Assembly: GCA_965208685.1 (NCBI GenBank)
Contig: CBDBPL010000007.1
Coordinates: 2,356,001-2,420,000, forward strand
From: JAJEFO01 sp965208685
GTDB taxonomy: Bacteria > Pseudomonadota > Alphaproteobacteria > Rhodobacterales > Rhodobacteraceae
Direction: 5' to 3'
Length of the DNA stretch: 64,000 bases
The notes beneath the pieces are model-generated. The model saw nothing but the letters and a program-made list of their open reading frames with translations, did no database searches and was not told where the DNA came from. Made by a program: the position numbers and the translations under genes. Positions 1-7,806 of the stretch are shown one piece after another. Each line of letters starts with the position of its first letter. The first letter of the stretch is position 1.

Positions 1-2
1 GG

Positions 3-1244
3 GACCAAGTCGTGACCTGGCCAAGGCCGGGGCGCCCACGTCCCTTGCACTACAATTGCTGGGAAGCCGTCTACTTCGACCACAATCCCGAGGTGCTCAA
101 GGACATAGCAGGTCACGCCGCCCGGCTTGGCGCAGAGCGTTTCGTGCTCGACGACGGCTGGTTCGACGCGCGCAATGACGACACCAGCTCGATTCCCGAC
201 TGGGATGTCGACCGGCGCAAGTTCCCGGATGGCCTGGATCCTCTCATAGAGCACGTTCACGGACTCGGCATGACGTTCGGCATCTGGTTCGAGCCGGAAA
301 TGATCAACCCCGACAGCGGCGTCTATCGGAAGCATCCCGACTGGGCATTCGGACCAAGCGACCAGATTCTGGGGCGCCAGCAGATGGCGCTCGACATGTC
401 GAACGAGGCTGTACGCGAGCACGCGTTCGCGAAAATTTCCGCAATCCTTCGTGCCCACGACATCGATTACATCAAGTGGGACCACAATCGCGTCCTCCCG
501 GTCCCCGATCACGCGCAAGCCGAGGGAACACACGTCTTGATGGGCCGGCTCCGCGAGGCATTTCCCGACGTCGAGGTCGAGACCTGCGCCTCGGGTGGCG
601 GGCGCCTGGACCTAGGCATCCTCTCGCACACCCAGCGGGCCTGGCTCTCGGACTCGAATGACGCCTTGGAGCGCCTTTCCATGCAGCACAACGCCGCGCT
701 CTTCCTCCCGGCGGCCGTGACCGGCAGCCATGTCGGGCCTCGCGTCAGCCACACGAGCGGACGGAGCCTGGACATCCGGTTCCGGGCCTGGGTCGCCGCG
801 AGCCGTCACATGGGCATCGAGATGGATCCCCGCGAACTGACCGAGGACGAAACGGGAGTTCTCGCAAGGGTCATTGCATGGTGGAAAGCCAATCGCGACT
901 GGTTGATGCAGGCAGACATCCTGCGCCTTGACAGCGCGGATCCGGCGATCATTGCCGAGATGCACATCTCGGCAGACCGGTCCCGCTTCGCTGCCTTCAT
1001 CGGCAAGGCGGCGACTTCGGCCCAGATCCTGCCCCGTCCCATCCGCTTCGCGGATCTCGACCCGAATGCGTCCTATCGAGTCGAACTCGCCAACCGCGAC
1101 GACGCCGTACGGCTCTCACGGGGCAAAATGGCGCTGAAAAACGGGCCCCTGGCGCTCTCTGGACGCTTCCTTGTCTCCAAGGGCCTCACGCTTCCCTGGA
1201 GCTATCCGGCATCTCTCTGGGTCATCGAGGGCTCGCGCCTCTGA
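3..1244 (+). CDS. Alpha-galactosidase, GH36 family (5' end outside window)
   Basis: This is the catalytic and C-terminal part of a glycoside hydrolase family 36 alpha-galactosidase, which releases terminal alpha-linked galactose from oligosaccharides. The frame is open to the left edge, so the N-terminal beta-sandwich is missing; whole enzymes have about 700 residues and 410 are visible from the first possible GTG at 12. Counted from that GTG, the nucleophile is D157 in IKWDHNR and the acid/base is D214 in WLSDSND. The motifs FVLDDGW, GIWFEPEM and the CASGGGR loop are all present. There is no signal peptide to judge. The next gene, trpA, converges on it 94 bp downstream. The family call is firm; the exact substrate is not known. 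Confidence 0.9.
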   Translation, partial: DQVVTWPRPGRPRPLHYNCWEAVYFDHNPEVLKDIAGHAARLGAERFVLDDGWFDARNDDTSSIPDWDVDRRKFPDGLDPLIEHVHGLGMTFGIWFEPEMINPDSGVYRKHPDWAFGPSDQILGRQQMALDMSNEAVREHAFAKISAILRAHDIDYIKWDHNRVLPVPDHAQAEGTHVLMGRLREAFPDVEVETCASGGGRLDLGILSHTQRAWLSDSNDALERLSMQHNAALFLPAAVTGSHVGPRVSHTSGRSLDIRFRAWVAASRHMGIEMDPRELTEDETGVLARVIAWWKANRDWLMQADILRLDSADPAIIAEMHISADRSRFAAFIGKAATSAQILPRPIRFADLDPNASYRVELANRDDAVRLSRGKMALKNGPLALSGRFLVSKGLTLPWSYPASLWVIEGSRL

Positions 1245-1338
1245 CTCGCGCAGCGTGCGGTCGGCTCGAAACGCTCGGGACGTTCTTCCCGCCCATTGTC
1301 TCGGTGCGGTCACGGATGGCGTGAACGCACGGCACGTT

Positions 1339-2130
1339 TCACGCCGAATGGGCGCCGTCGGCAAGATCACTCACGAATTCGAGCACCTCCGCAGGCGATC
1401 GCCCCTTTCCGACGAGATCGACGATTGCGGACCCCACGACAGCACCGTCCGCGACGCGGGCGATTTCGCGACCGGCTTCCGGCGTCTTGATCCCGAACCC
1501 GACCACGACAGGCAGGTCCGTCGCGGCCCTGATCCGGTCCACCTCCGGCCCGACGTCACCGGCGACCGCGTTGGCTGCGCCGGTAATTCCGGTGATCGAG
1601 ACATAGTAGACGAACCCCGACGTGTTCTGCATGACCTTTGGCAAGCGCCTCTCGTCGGTGGTCGGCGTGGCAAGCCGGATGAAGTTCAGCCCTGCCTCCT
1701 GCGCCGGGATGCAAAGCTCGTCGTCCTCTTCGGGAGGCAGGTCGACAACGATCAGGCCGTCTACGCCGGCAGCCTTTGCATCGCGCAGAAAGGCGTCGAC
1801 TCCATGGTTCAGGATCGGGTTGTAGTACCCCATCAGCACGATCGGCGCCTCGTCGTCATCCTCACGAAACGCCTGCACCAAAGCCAGCGTCTTCTTGAGC
1901 GTCTGACCGGCAGCCAGGGCGCGCTGCCCCGCGAGTTGAATCACCGGGCCGTCCGCCATCGGGTCGGTGAACGGCAAGCCCAGCTCGATCACGTCTACGC
2001 CGGCGCCTGGCAGGCCCTTCAGTATCTCAAGCGAGGCGTCAAAGTCGGGATCCCCTGCCATCACGTAGGCGACGAAGGCCTTTCGGCCCTCCGCTCTCAG
2101 GGCCGCGAAACGGGCATCTATCCTGGTCAT
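1339..2130 (-). CDS. trpA: Tryptophan synthase alpha subunit
   Basis: TrpA cleaves indole-3-glycerol phosphate to indole and glyceraldehyde 3-phosphate as part of the cytosolic alpha2beta2 tryptophan synthase. The 263 residues are the normal length. Both catalytic acids are present, E49 in VIELGLPF and D60 in DPMADGP, as are the phosphate-binding GFGIKTPE and VVGSAIV loops. The start at 2130 gives the standard N-terminus MTRIDARF. trpB, its usual upstream neighbour, is not here. Instead an iscB gene lies directly upstream on the same strand and its TGA stop overlaps this ATG by one base (TGATG). The only Shine-Dalgarno-like stretch (GCGGGAT) lies inside the iscB terminal codons, so trpA translation may now depend on iscB or on sequence brought by the element. 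Confidence 0.95.
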   Translation of the reverse strand: MTRIDARFAALRAEGRKAFVAYVMAGDPDFDASLEILKGLPGAGVDVIELGLPFTDPMADGPVIQLAGQRALAAGQTLKKTLALVQAFREDDDEAPIVLMGYYNPILNHGVDAFLRDAKAAGVDGLIVVDLPPEEDDELCIPAQEAGLNFIRLATPTTDERRLPKVMQNTSGFVYYVSITGITGAANAVAGDVGPEVDRIRAATDLPVVVGFGIKTPEAGREIARVADGAVVGSAIVDLVGKGRSPAEVLEFVSDLADGAHSA

Positions 2131-3560
2131 CAAATCATCCCGCAGGAAACCCCGTCCTTCAGGGCGGGGAGGAATGCGGGCTTCCGTGTTCCGTGCATCG
2201 TTGCCGTCTCCTTCATCCGTGACGTGTCGACGTGATATCCGTAGCCGTCGCCGCGCTGGACGACGCGGCAGTGCCGGTGCGAGATCCCCTGCACCGTCCC
2301 CTTCGCCGTCTGGACGTTGAAGGAGCCTGTCCGGCGCACCGCGACGCGGCCCACGTGGACACCCCTCTTCTTTCCCGAGGGCACGGTCGCGCGCACGATG
2401 TCGCCCGTGCGGAAGCCGCGCACGCACTTCTCCGCCATCAGGTATCCGACCGGGAAGCCGGACCGGTCCACGCGGGTCCGCGCATGCGAGCCCCGGCCCA
2501 TGGCCCGGATCGCGAGCACGGGCTGCCTCCAGCCCTTCAGCGCCGGCGTCTCGCCGACGCAGGCGGCGTCGAGGGCATGCGACTTCGGGATCCCCAGCCG
2601 CGTGCGGTTGAACTTCGTCCGCCCGCCCGAGGCGCCGGCGACGGGCAGCCCCGTCCGCTTCAATGCCTCGAACAGGACGCGGCGGGTGGCGTTGACCGCG
2701 GCGGCGGCGGAGAGCGGCGCCCTGGCCTGCGCCAGCACCCTCCGGAGACGTTCCGGACGGCCTGCCAGGAAGGTCTCCACGGGCTGCGCGCCCTTGGCCT
2801 GGTTGCAGGACGGGCACGCGAGGGCCAGGTTCGAGACCCGGTCGGAGCCGCCCCTTGCCTTCGGACGCACGTGGTCGACTTGCAGCGGCGTGTCCGTGGC
2901 ACCGCAATAGGCGCACGTCCGTCCCCACTTCTCGAGCAGGCATTCCCTGACCTCGTAGCCGGCGAGGGTCCCCTGCTGGTACTCCGCGCCCGCGATCTCC
3001 GGGTTCTCCAGCGCCTGGGTGTCGAACCGGACGACCTCGCACGCGATGGAGGTCACGGGTGCGAGCCTGCGCAGCCGCTCCGTCCACGAGGCCACGTTGT
3101 CGACCCGCGACTGCAGCGAGGGCGGGAGCTTTCTCCCGGAGCGCCTGTTGTCGAACCGCTTCTTCCGGTAGCGCAGGTTCGCCGAGCGTCGCCGTCTCCG
3201 GTAACCGGCACGTTGCCGCATCGACTTGCGGATTCTCTCTCCCCTGTGCTCGATCTCGGCCAGGAACAGGACCTCGCCGTCCTCCCGCACCAGCGCCAGG
3301 CCGGTGGTCTTCGCGCCGGGATCAACCTTCAGCCCGACCTCCTGGGCCTCGCCTCCGACCCGGTCCCGGAGCCGGATCGTGAACGGATGGAGCCGCACCA
3401 CGACGGCGCGTCCCTTCTCCAGGAGCTTTCTCGCCCTGGCCGGGTGGCACGGCATCAGCGGGGCGCCGCACCGGTCCAGGACGAAGACGCGGCTTGCGCC
3501 GCTCTCGGGGTCGCTCGCGCTTCCCCGGTGACGCCGGCCGAAGCCGGTCTCCCCTCGCAC
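2130..3560 (-). CDS. iscB: IscB RNA-guided HNH/RuvC endonuclease
   Basis: IscB is the ancestor-type relative of Cas9: a nuclease guided by an omega RNA that nicks the two DNA strands with HNH and RuvC sites. Numbering from the GTG at 3560 (476 residues), the order is PLMP domain (VFVLD at 25, PLMP at 34-37), RuvC-I with D80 in KVDPGAKTTG, an arginine-rich bridge helix (about 110-140), RuvC-II with E175 in CEVVRFD, an HNH domain with zinc cysteines 216/219 and 249/252 and H230 in VDHVRP, RuvC-III with the SHALDAA motif, and a basic C-terminal domain expected to read target and RNA. All catalytic residues seem intact. The frame is open further upstream to 3776, but that part is unlike IscB and overlaps the predicted RNA, so I prefer the GTG. 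Its TGA overlaps the trpA ATG. Confidence 0.9.
   Translation of the reverse strand: MRGETGFGRRHRGSASDPESGASRVFVLDRCGAPLMPCHPARARKLLEKGRAVVVRLHPFTIRLRDRVGGEAQEVGLKVDPGAKTTGLALVREDGEVLFLAEIEHRGERIRKSMRQRAGYRRRRRSANLRYRKKRFDNRRSGRKLPPSLQSRVDNVASWTERLRRLAPVTSIACEVVRFDTQALENPEIAGAEYQQGTLAGYEVRECLLEKWGRTCAYCGATDTPLQVDHVRPKARGGSDRVSNLALACPSCNQAKGAQPVETFLAGRPERLRRVLAQARAPLSAAAAVNATRRVLFEALKRTGLPVAGASGGRTKFNRTRLGIPKSHALDAACVGETPALKGWRQPVLAIRAMGRGSHARTRVDRSGFPVGYLMAEKCVRGFRTGDIVRATVPSGKKRGVHVGRVAVRRTGSFNVQTAKGTVQGISHRHCRVVQRGDGYGYHVDTSRMKETATMHGTRKPAFLPALKDGVSCGMI
2150..2169 (-). repeat. Right-end hairpin of the iscB element
   Basis: CCCCGTCC and GGGCGGGG pair around TTCA on the plus strand, with one G-T wobble. 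The hairpin falls inside the last codons of iscB, about 20 nt before the trpA start. It matches the left-end hairpin at 3804-3823 in loop and stem layout. Confidence 0.8.
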
Positions 3561-3823
3561 AACCTGACCACCCGCATCACGATCCGCCCGTTTGCTTCCC
3601 GATCGGTCCACCGGACCGATCGCCGCAAGCGGTTCGTAAGCAAACCGTGCCCGACCCGGCGTGTCTGCAAACGATTCTTCCAGGGTCCGGGGCTGAGGAA
3701 GCACCCCGGAGTGGGTCTTGAACGAATGGTGCAAGGTAGATTGGATCGTAGTCTCCTTTCCTGTGCTGGTCAGCATGGGCTCTCGGAACTTCCGTTCCTC
3801 AAGCCCCTCCCTTCAGGGAGGGG
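3561..3823 (-). ncRNA. Predicted omega RNA of the IscB element
   Basis: In IscB systems the guide RNA scaffold lies between the left end of the element and the iscB start, with the guide taken from flanking DNA. Exactly this interval is rich in perfect stems. GTTTGCTT (3590-3597) pairs with AAGCAAAC (3638-3645) and encloses GATCGGTCC/GGACCGATC (3601-3621) and CCGC/GCGG (3623-3632), making a three-way junction. Further hairpins are CCGGGG/CCCCGG (3687-3709), GGAAC/GTTCC (3785-3798) and the left-end hairpin (3804-3823). The guide would come from about 3824-3845. The stems are seen directly; the RNA's identity is inferred from position and family knowledge, and both ends are uncertain. Confidence 0.65.
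3804..3823 (-). repeat. Left-end hairpin of the iscB element
   Basis: CCCCTCCC and GGGAGGGG form a perfect 8-bp stem around TTCA on the plus strand. It mirrors the right-end hairpin at 2150-2169 and marks the boundary next to which the guide part of the omega RNA would begin. Confidence 0.8.
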
Positions 3824-3888
3824 TCGCTGACGAAACCACTCCGTCAGTCCCGGTCTCTGTGCACAATCGGCCGGGGAAGATCAACGCC

Positions 3889-4305
3889 TCAAGGCGCTTC
3901 TTCGCAGCCAAGCATCCACTGCACGCCGTATCGGTCGGTCAGCATGCCGAAACCCGCGCTCCAGAATGTTGCCGCGAAAGGCATGGTGACCTCCCCGCCC
4001 TCCGCGAGCCGATTGAAGGCGGTCTCTGCAGCTTCCTTCGTTTCGAAGTTCAACATCACGTTCGCCCCGGCCATCGGTTCCGATGGTCCCGCGAGGGAAT
4101 CCGATCCCATCAGCTTGCCTTCGGGAAAGTTCACCTCGAAATGGGCCAGCCAACTCTTCTTGTCCTCGTCGATGGGGAATTCGGGCGGCATGTCGCCCGC
4201 CGCAACAACCATGCCCGGCTCGCCTCCCAGGATGTCGGCGTATGTGGTCATCGCCTCCCGGCAGAGGCCGTCGTTGAAAAACAGGTACGGTGAAAGTTGC
4301 ATCAT
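3889..4305 (-). CDS. PhnB-like VOC superfamily protein
   Basis: A 138-residue vicinal-oxygen-chelate fold protein of the PhnB / 3-demethylubiquinone methyltransferase-like group. Members are small cytosolic proteins whose reactions are mostly unknown. Recognisable stretches are SPYLFFNDGLCREAM at the N-terminus, a central FPEGKLMGSD strand and the terminal FGMLTDRYGVQWML. Two ATGs lie in a row; the first (4305) has AAGGGAG eight bases upstream. The gene is transcribed towards the iscB element and divergently from ychF, 94 bp away. There is no link to the phosphonate C-P lyase pathway here, so the PhnB label describes sequence similarity only. Confidence 0.85.
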   Translation of the reverse strand: MMQLSPYLFFNDGLCREAMTTYADILGGEPGMVVAAGDMPPEFPIDEDKKSWLAHFEVNFPEGKLMGSDSLAGPSEPMAGANVMLNFETKEAAETAFNRLAEGGEVTMPFAATFWSAGFGMLTDRYGVQWMLGCEEAP

Positions 4306-4399
4306 GCATTCTCCCTTGATCTGGATCCACCTTAGCACATCTTGCACGGAATGCAGGTGCCGGATATTGCCCCGTGACGACACGCGAGGGGAATGCATC

Positions 4400-5497
4400 G
4401 TGGGCTTCAGAACCGGGATTGTCGGATTGCCGAACGTGGGCAAGTCCACCCTCTTCAACGCTCTCACCAGAACCGCTGCGGCGCAGGCCGCGAACTTCCC
4501 GTTCTGCACGATTCAGCCCAATGTCGGGGAAGTCGCCGTGCCGGATGACCGCCTTCCCAGATTGGCGGAAATCGCGAGAAGCAAGGACGTGATACCGGCC
4601 CGGATGACCTTCGTTGACATCGCCGGCCTCGTGAAAGGCGCTTCCAGGGGCGAGGGTCTCGGCAACCAGTTCCTGGCCAATATCCGGGAGGTCGATGCAA
4701 TCGCGCATGTGCTGCGCTGCTTCGAGGGCAAGGACGTGACGCATGTCGAAGACCGCATCGACCCCTTGGCGGACGCAGGGACGGTTGACACGGAACTCAT
4801 GCTCGCCGATCTCGAATCAGTCGAAAGGCGCTTGCAGAACATTGCCCGCAAGGTGAGGGGCGGAGACAAGGAGGCCGTCTTGCAGGAAGGCCTTCTGGTG
4901 GCTGCCAGGGCGGCCCTCGAATCTGGCCAGCCGGCACGAACGGTCGAGGTCGCTGACGACAGGGCGAACGCGTGGAAAATGCTGCAGCTGCTGACCGCAA
5001 AGCCCGTGCTCTATGTTTGCAACGTGTCTGAAGACGAGGCCGCTTCCGGCAACGAACACTCCGCCGCCGTGGAGCGGATGGCAGCAGGCCAGCATGCAGC
5101 GTCGGTCGTGATTTCAGCCAGGATCGAGGAGGACGTCAGCCAGCTTGAGCCTGAAGAGGCAGCCATGTTCCTCGCGGAAATGCACCTTGACGAGCCTGGT
5201 CTGGACCGCTTGGTGCGTGCGGGCTACGAGCTTCTGGGACTGCAAACCTTCTTCACGGCAAACCCCAAGGAGGCGCGCGCCTGGACCGTGCGGAAGGGCG
5301 CACTGGCTCACCAGGCAGCCGGAGCCGTCCACAGCGACTTCGAGAAGGGTTTCATCCGGGCCGAGACGGTGGGCTTCGAGGACTACGTTGAACTCGGCGG
5401 AGAGAGTGGCGCGCGAGATGCCGGAAAGCTCCGTGCCGAAGGCAGAAACTATGTTGTCAGGGAGGGCGATGTGTTGCATTTCCTGCATTCGTCGTAG
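4400..5497 (+). CDS. ychF: Ribosome-binding ATPase YchF (Obg family)
   Basis: YchF/OLA1 is a universally conserved Obg-family P-loop protein that binds the ribosome and hydrolyses ATP rather than GTP. The 365 residues carry the P-loop GLPNVGKST at 9-17, switch DIAGLVKGAS, the NVSE motif that replaces the GTP-specifying NKxD, and a C-terminal TGS domain ending in the typical VREGDVLHFLH. The GTG start at 4400 has GAGGGGAA eight bases upstream and gives the conserved MGFRTGIVG N-terminus; the frame is open further upstream, but that part is antisense to the VOC gene. A nitroreductase gene follows 65 bp downstream. Confidence 0.96.
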   Translation: MGFRTGIVGLPNVGKSTLFNALTRTAAAQAANFPFCTIQPNVGEVAVPDDRLPRLAEIARSKDVIPARMTFVDIAGLVKGASRGEGLGNQFLANIREVDAIAHVLRCFEGKDVTHVEDRIDPLADAGTVDTELMLADLESVERRLQNIARKVRGGDKEAVLQEGLLVAARAALESGQPARTVEVADDRANAWKMLQLLTAKPVLYVCNVSEDEAASGNEHSAAVERMAAGQHAASVVISARIEEDVSQLEPEEAAMFLAEMHLDEPGLDRLVRAGYELLGLQTFFTANPKEARAWTVRKGALAHQAAGAVHSDFEKGFIRAETVGFEDYVELGGESGARDAGKLRAEGRNYVVREGDVLHFLHSS

Positions 5498-5562
5498 GCG
5501 GGCCTGATTTGCGACGGTCCGTTCCGGTCCGGCCTGTCGACGCAGACATCCAAGGAGAGCCC

Positions 5563-6141
5563 ATGCCCGCATCCCATCCTGAGGCGCTGAGATTTCTCGA
5601 AACGCGCCGGTCGCGTCCTGCAAAGACGCTCGCTGCCCCGGCACCTGACCGCGACTCGCTTCGCCGACTGCTCACCGTCGCCGCCCGATCTCCCGATCAC
5701 GGGAAGCTGGAGCCCTGGCGCTTCCTTGTCCTGGAGAAAGAGGCGCTTGAGCGACTTGCCTCGACGCTTCCCTCCAAGGGAAAGGAGCTTGGGATCGAGC
5801 CAGAAAAGATCGCCAAGTCGGTGGACGAGTATTCGCGGTCGCTCCTCGCCGTGGCCGTGGTTGCGTGCCCAAGGCCTTCCGAAAAGATTCCTGAAATCGA
5901 GCAGACCCTGTCAGCGGGTGCCGTCTGCATGCAACTCCTGAACGCGTGTCTCGCTGCCGGGTGGGGAGCGAACTGGCTTACTGGCTGGGCCTGCCATGAT
6001 CGCGACTGGCGGGAACGGCATCTTGGACTCGGACCCGGCGAGTGGATTGCCGGCATCATTCACGTCGGCAGCGAGACAAGCGCTCCGCCGGATCGCCCGC
6101 GGCCCGACCTCGAAGCGATCACCGAATGGGTGGCGTCCTGA
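5563..6141 (+). CDS. Nitroreductase family protein (YdjA-like)
   Basis: A 192-residue FMN-dependent nitroreductase-fold protein. The N-terminal LETRRSRPAKTL segment, the RSPDHGKLEPWRFLVL stretch and the C-terminal GIIHVGS resemble the small YdjA subgroup, which reduces nitro or quinone compounds with NAD(P)H in the cytosol. The ATG at 5563 has AAGGAGAG just upstream. Its 3' end overlaps the next gene by 16 bases, indicating co-transcription and perhaps translational coupling with the EI24 membrane protein. The physiological substrate cannot be told. Confidence 0.88.
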   Translation: MPASHPEALRFLETRRSRPAKTLAAPAPDRDSLRRLLTVAARSPDHGKLEPWRFLVLEKEALERLASTLPSKGKELGIEPEKIAKSVDEYSRSLLAVAVVACPRPSEKIPEIEQTLSAGAVCMQLLNACLAAGWGANWLTGWACHDRDWRERHLGLGPGEWIAGIIHVGSETSAPPDRPRPDLEAITEWVAS

Positions 6142-6818
6142 TTCCGAGGGCGTTTCTGGCTGCCCTCGGCCAGGTCCGGGATCCCCGATTTCGCACCGTG
6201 CTTGCGAAGGGCCTGCTGCTGGCGATCCTGTTTCTGTTCACGCTCCATGTCGCAGTCCTGTGTGTCCTGCTCTGGATCCTTCCGGATGTGATCGCGTTGC
6301 CCTGGATGGGCGAGATTTCCGTTCCCCGCCAATTCGTTTCCTTGGGGTCATTCCTTGTCATGGCGGTGCTCTCGACATTCTTGATGGTACCCGTCGCCGC
6401 CGCGTTCACCGGCATTTTCCTCGACGATGTGGCCGACGCGGTCGAGGCCAGGCACTACCCCACGCTTTCTCCTGCACCTCGCATCGGATCGATGGACGGC
6501 CTGAGGGAGTCGATCGGCTTTCTGGGCATCGTGCTCGTCGCCAATCTCGCGGCACTCGTGCTGTACTTCACGCCGATTTCGCCGTTCGTTTTCTTCGGGT
6601 TGAACGGCTTCTTGCTCGGGCGCGAATACTTCCGGGTGATTGCCGTACGACGCTTGGGACGGAGGGATGCCGGGCGCTTGTTCCGAAGGCATCTCCCCGT
6701 GATCTGGATCACAGGAGCGCTGATGGCCTTGCTGCTGACGGTGCCGCTGTTCAATCTCCTGATTCCGGTTCTGGGTGCCGCGACCTTTACGCACATCTAT
6801 CACGAGCTCGTCTCCTGA
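6126..6818 (+). CDS. EI24 / CysZ-like integral membrane protein
   Basis: A 230-residue inner-membrane protein of the EI24 domain family, which includes the sulfate transporter CysZ. Hydrophobic spans lie near residues 25-50, 65-90, 130-155 and 195-225, with the family's LDDVADAVEARHYP segment after the second pair and GREYF in the middle. The ATG at 6126 lies inside the end of the nitroreductase gene, so the pair is probably one transcript. No sulfate-assimilation gene is adjacent, so a sulfate role is only a family-level possibility. Confidence 0.82.
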   Translation: MGGVLIPRAFLAALGQVRDPRFRTVLAKGLLLAILFLFTLHVAVLCVLLWILPDVIALPWMGEISVPRQFVSLGSFLVMAVLSTFLMVPVAAAFTGIFLDDVADAVEARHYPTLSPAPRIGSMDGLRESIGFLGIVLVANLAALVLYFTPISPFVFFGLNGFLLGREYFRVIAVRRLGRRDAGRLFRRHLPVIWITGALMALLLTVPLFNLLIPVLGAATFTHIYHELVS

Positions 6819-6915
6819 GCGTGGGAAGCCATGCGCTTTCTGCGCCCGCCCGCAGACGAAGCCGAGGTGGACCAAGCGATCGAGTGTCAGGTCTGGAATC
6901 GAAGGGGTGCCGAAG

Positions 6916-7203
6916 CTATCCGGGACTCTCAGCAGGTCCCATGCGGTCGAAAAAGTCGATGTCCCTGACCGTGAATCCCCCCCAAAGTATGACGGAGGCA
7001 ATCAGCGCCCAGATCAGCACCGCCCATAGCGTGGTGATCTTCAGCTTGCGAAGCATGGAGAATGAAGATGCCGGAGAGCCGGCATGCGTACCCTTGACGC
7101 TTTCGCCTACATCGCCCTGCGTCTTCAGGCGAATTGGCAGCACGACAAACAGGACCATGAACCAGACAACCGCAAGCAGAACAATGGCCGAAAGGACGCT
7201 CAT
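6916..7203 (-). CDS. DUF1467 family membrane protein
   Basis: A 95-residue protein with two predicted membrane helices (MSVLSAIVLLAVVWFMVLF and a second around 55-75) and the conserved FVVLPIRLKTQGDV loop of DUF1467. The function is unknown. It is a short alphaproteobacterial gene found next to methylmalonyl-CoA epimerase, as here: its ATG overlaps the mce stop codon (TGATG), implying translational coupling. The start at 7203 is chosen for that overlap and for the family N-terminus. Confidence 0.88.
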   Translation of the reverse strand: MSVLSAIVLLAVVWFMVLFVVLPIRLKTQGDVGESVKGTHAGSPASSFSMLRKLKITTLWAVLIWALIASVILWGGFTVRDIDFFDRMGPAESPG

Positions 7204-7607
7204 CAAGCTTCTTCCAGCTCGATCAAGGTACCATTGAAGTCCTTGGGATGAAGAAACAGCACTGGTTTGCCGTGTGCCCCGATCTTCGGCTCCCCATCGC
7301 CCAGAACGCGCGCTCCTGCAGACCTCATTGCATTGGCCGCGACCTGGATGTCCTCGACCTCGTAGCACAAGTGATGGATGCCGCCGGACGGATTCCTTTC
7401 AAGGAAGCTCGCGACGGGCGAATCATCCCCCAATGGGTGGAGAAGCTCAATCCTGGCATTTGGCAGCGTGACGAACACGACCGTGACACCGTGTTCCGGC
7501 TCGTCCTGCGGTGTGCCGACATCCACGCCAAGCACGTCCCTGTACTGCCGTACTGCGGCATCAAGATCAGGTACCGCGATTGCGACATGGTTGAGTTGTC
7601 CGATCAT
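7203..7607 (-). CDS. mce: Methylmalonyl-CoA epimerase
   Basis: This VOC-fold enzyme interconverts (2R)- and (2S)-methylmalonyl-CoA in propionyl-CoA and ethylmalonyl-CoA metabolism. The 134 residues are of family length. Metal ligands are visible in LNHVAIAVPDLD, GGIHHLCYEV and the final LIELEE. The ATG at 7607 is preceded by GGAAGGGAA; a possible start six codons upstream lacks this. The gene is coupled to the DUF1467 gene downstream. Mutase genes are not in the window. Confidence 0.95.
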   Translation of the reverse strand: MIGQLNHVAIAVPDLDAAVRQYRDVLGVDVGTPQDEPEHGVTVVFVTLPNARIELLHPLGDDSPVASFLERNPSGGIHHLCYEVEDIQVAANAMRSAGARVLGDGEPKIGAHGKPVLFLHPKDFNGTLIELEEA

Positions 7608-7806
7608 GCGAGTTCCCTTCCGCAACGAGAATCATGTCAAGCGGTACGGCGCCGCGCGGCACAGGTGGCATGTCGCCACAGGGCGGCGGCGTCTGCAACA
7701 GCAGCCTGCACCCTGGCGCTTGCCACGTGCAAGGGCACGCGCGTCCGAACTCCAGGTCGCGCGTCCAGCGCTGCATGCGCACGGCCTCAAGTTCTGGATC
7801 GCGAAC

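Larger units (their letters stand above)
2135..3830 (-). mobile_element. IS200/IS605-like element carrying iscB, without transposase
   Basis: This stretch of about 1.7 kb is bounded by two near-identical 20-nt hairpins in the same orientation, at 2150-2169 and 3804-3823, each with an 8-bp stem and a TGAA loop read on the minus strand. Such subterminal hairpins are typical of IS200/IS605-type elements, whose Y1 transposase cuts single-stranded DNA near them. No tnpA is present, so the element would need a transposase in trans. Its only gene is iscB, preceded by a strongly structured leader that fits an omega RNA. The exact cleavage points cannot be read from one copy; the boundaries given are approximate. 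Confidence 0.75.

Noticed and set aside
3561..3776. An N-terminal extension of IscB starting at 3776
   Set aside because: The added residues are unlike IscB and coincide with the perfect stems of the predicted omega RNA; the open frame there seems to be chance.
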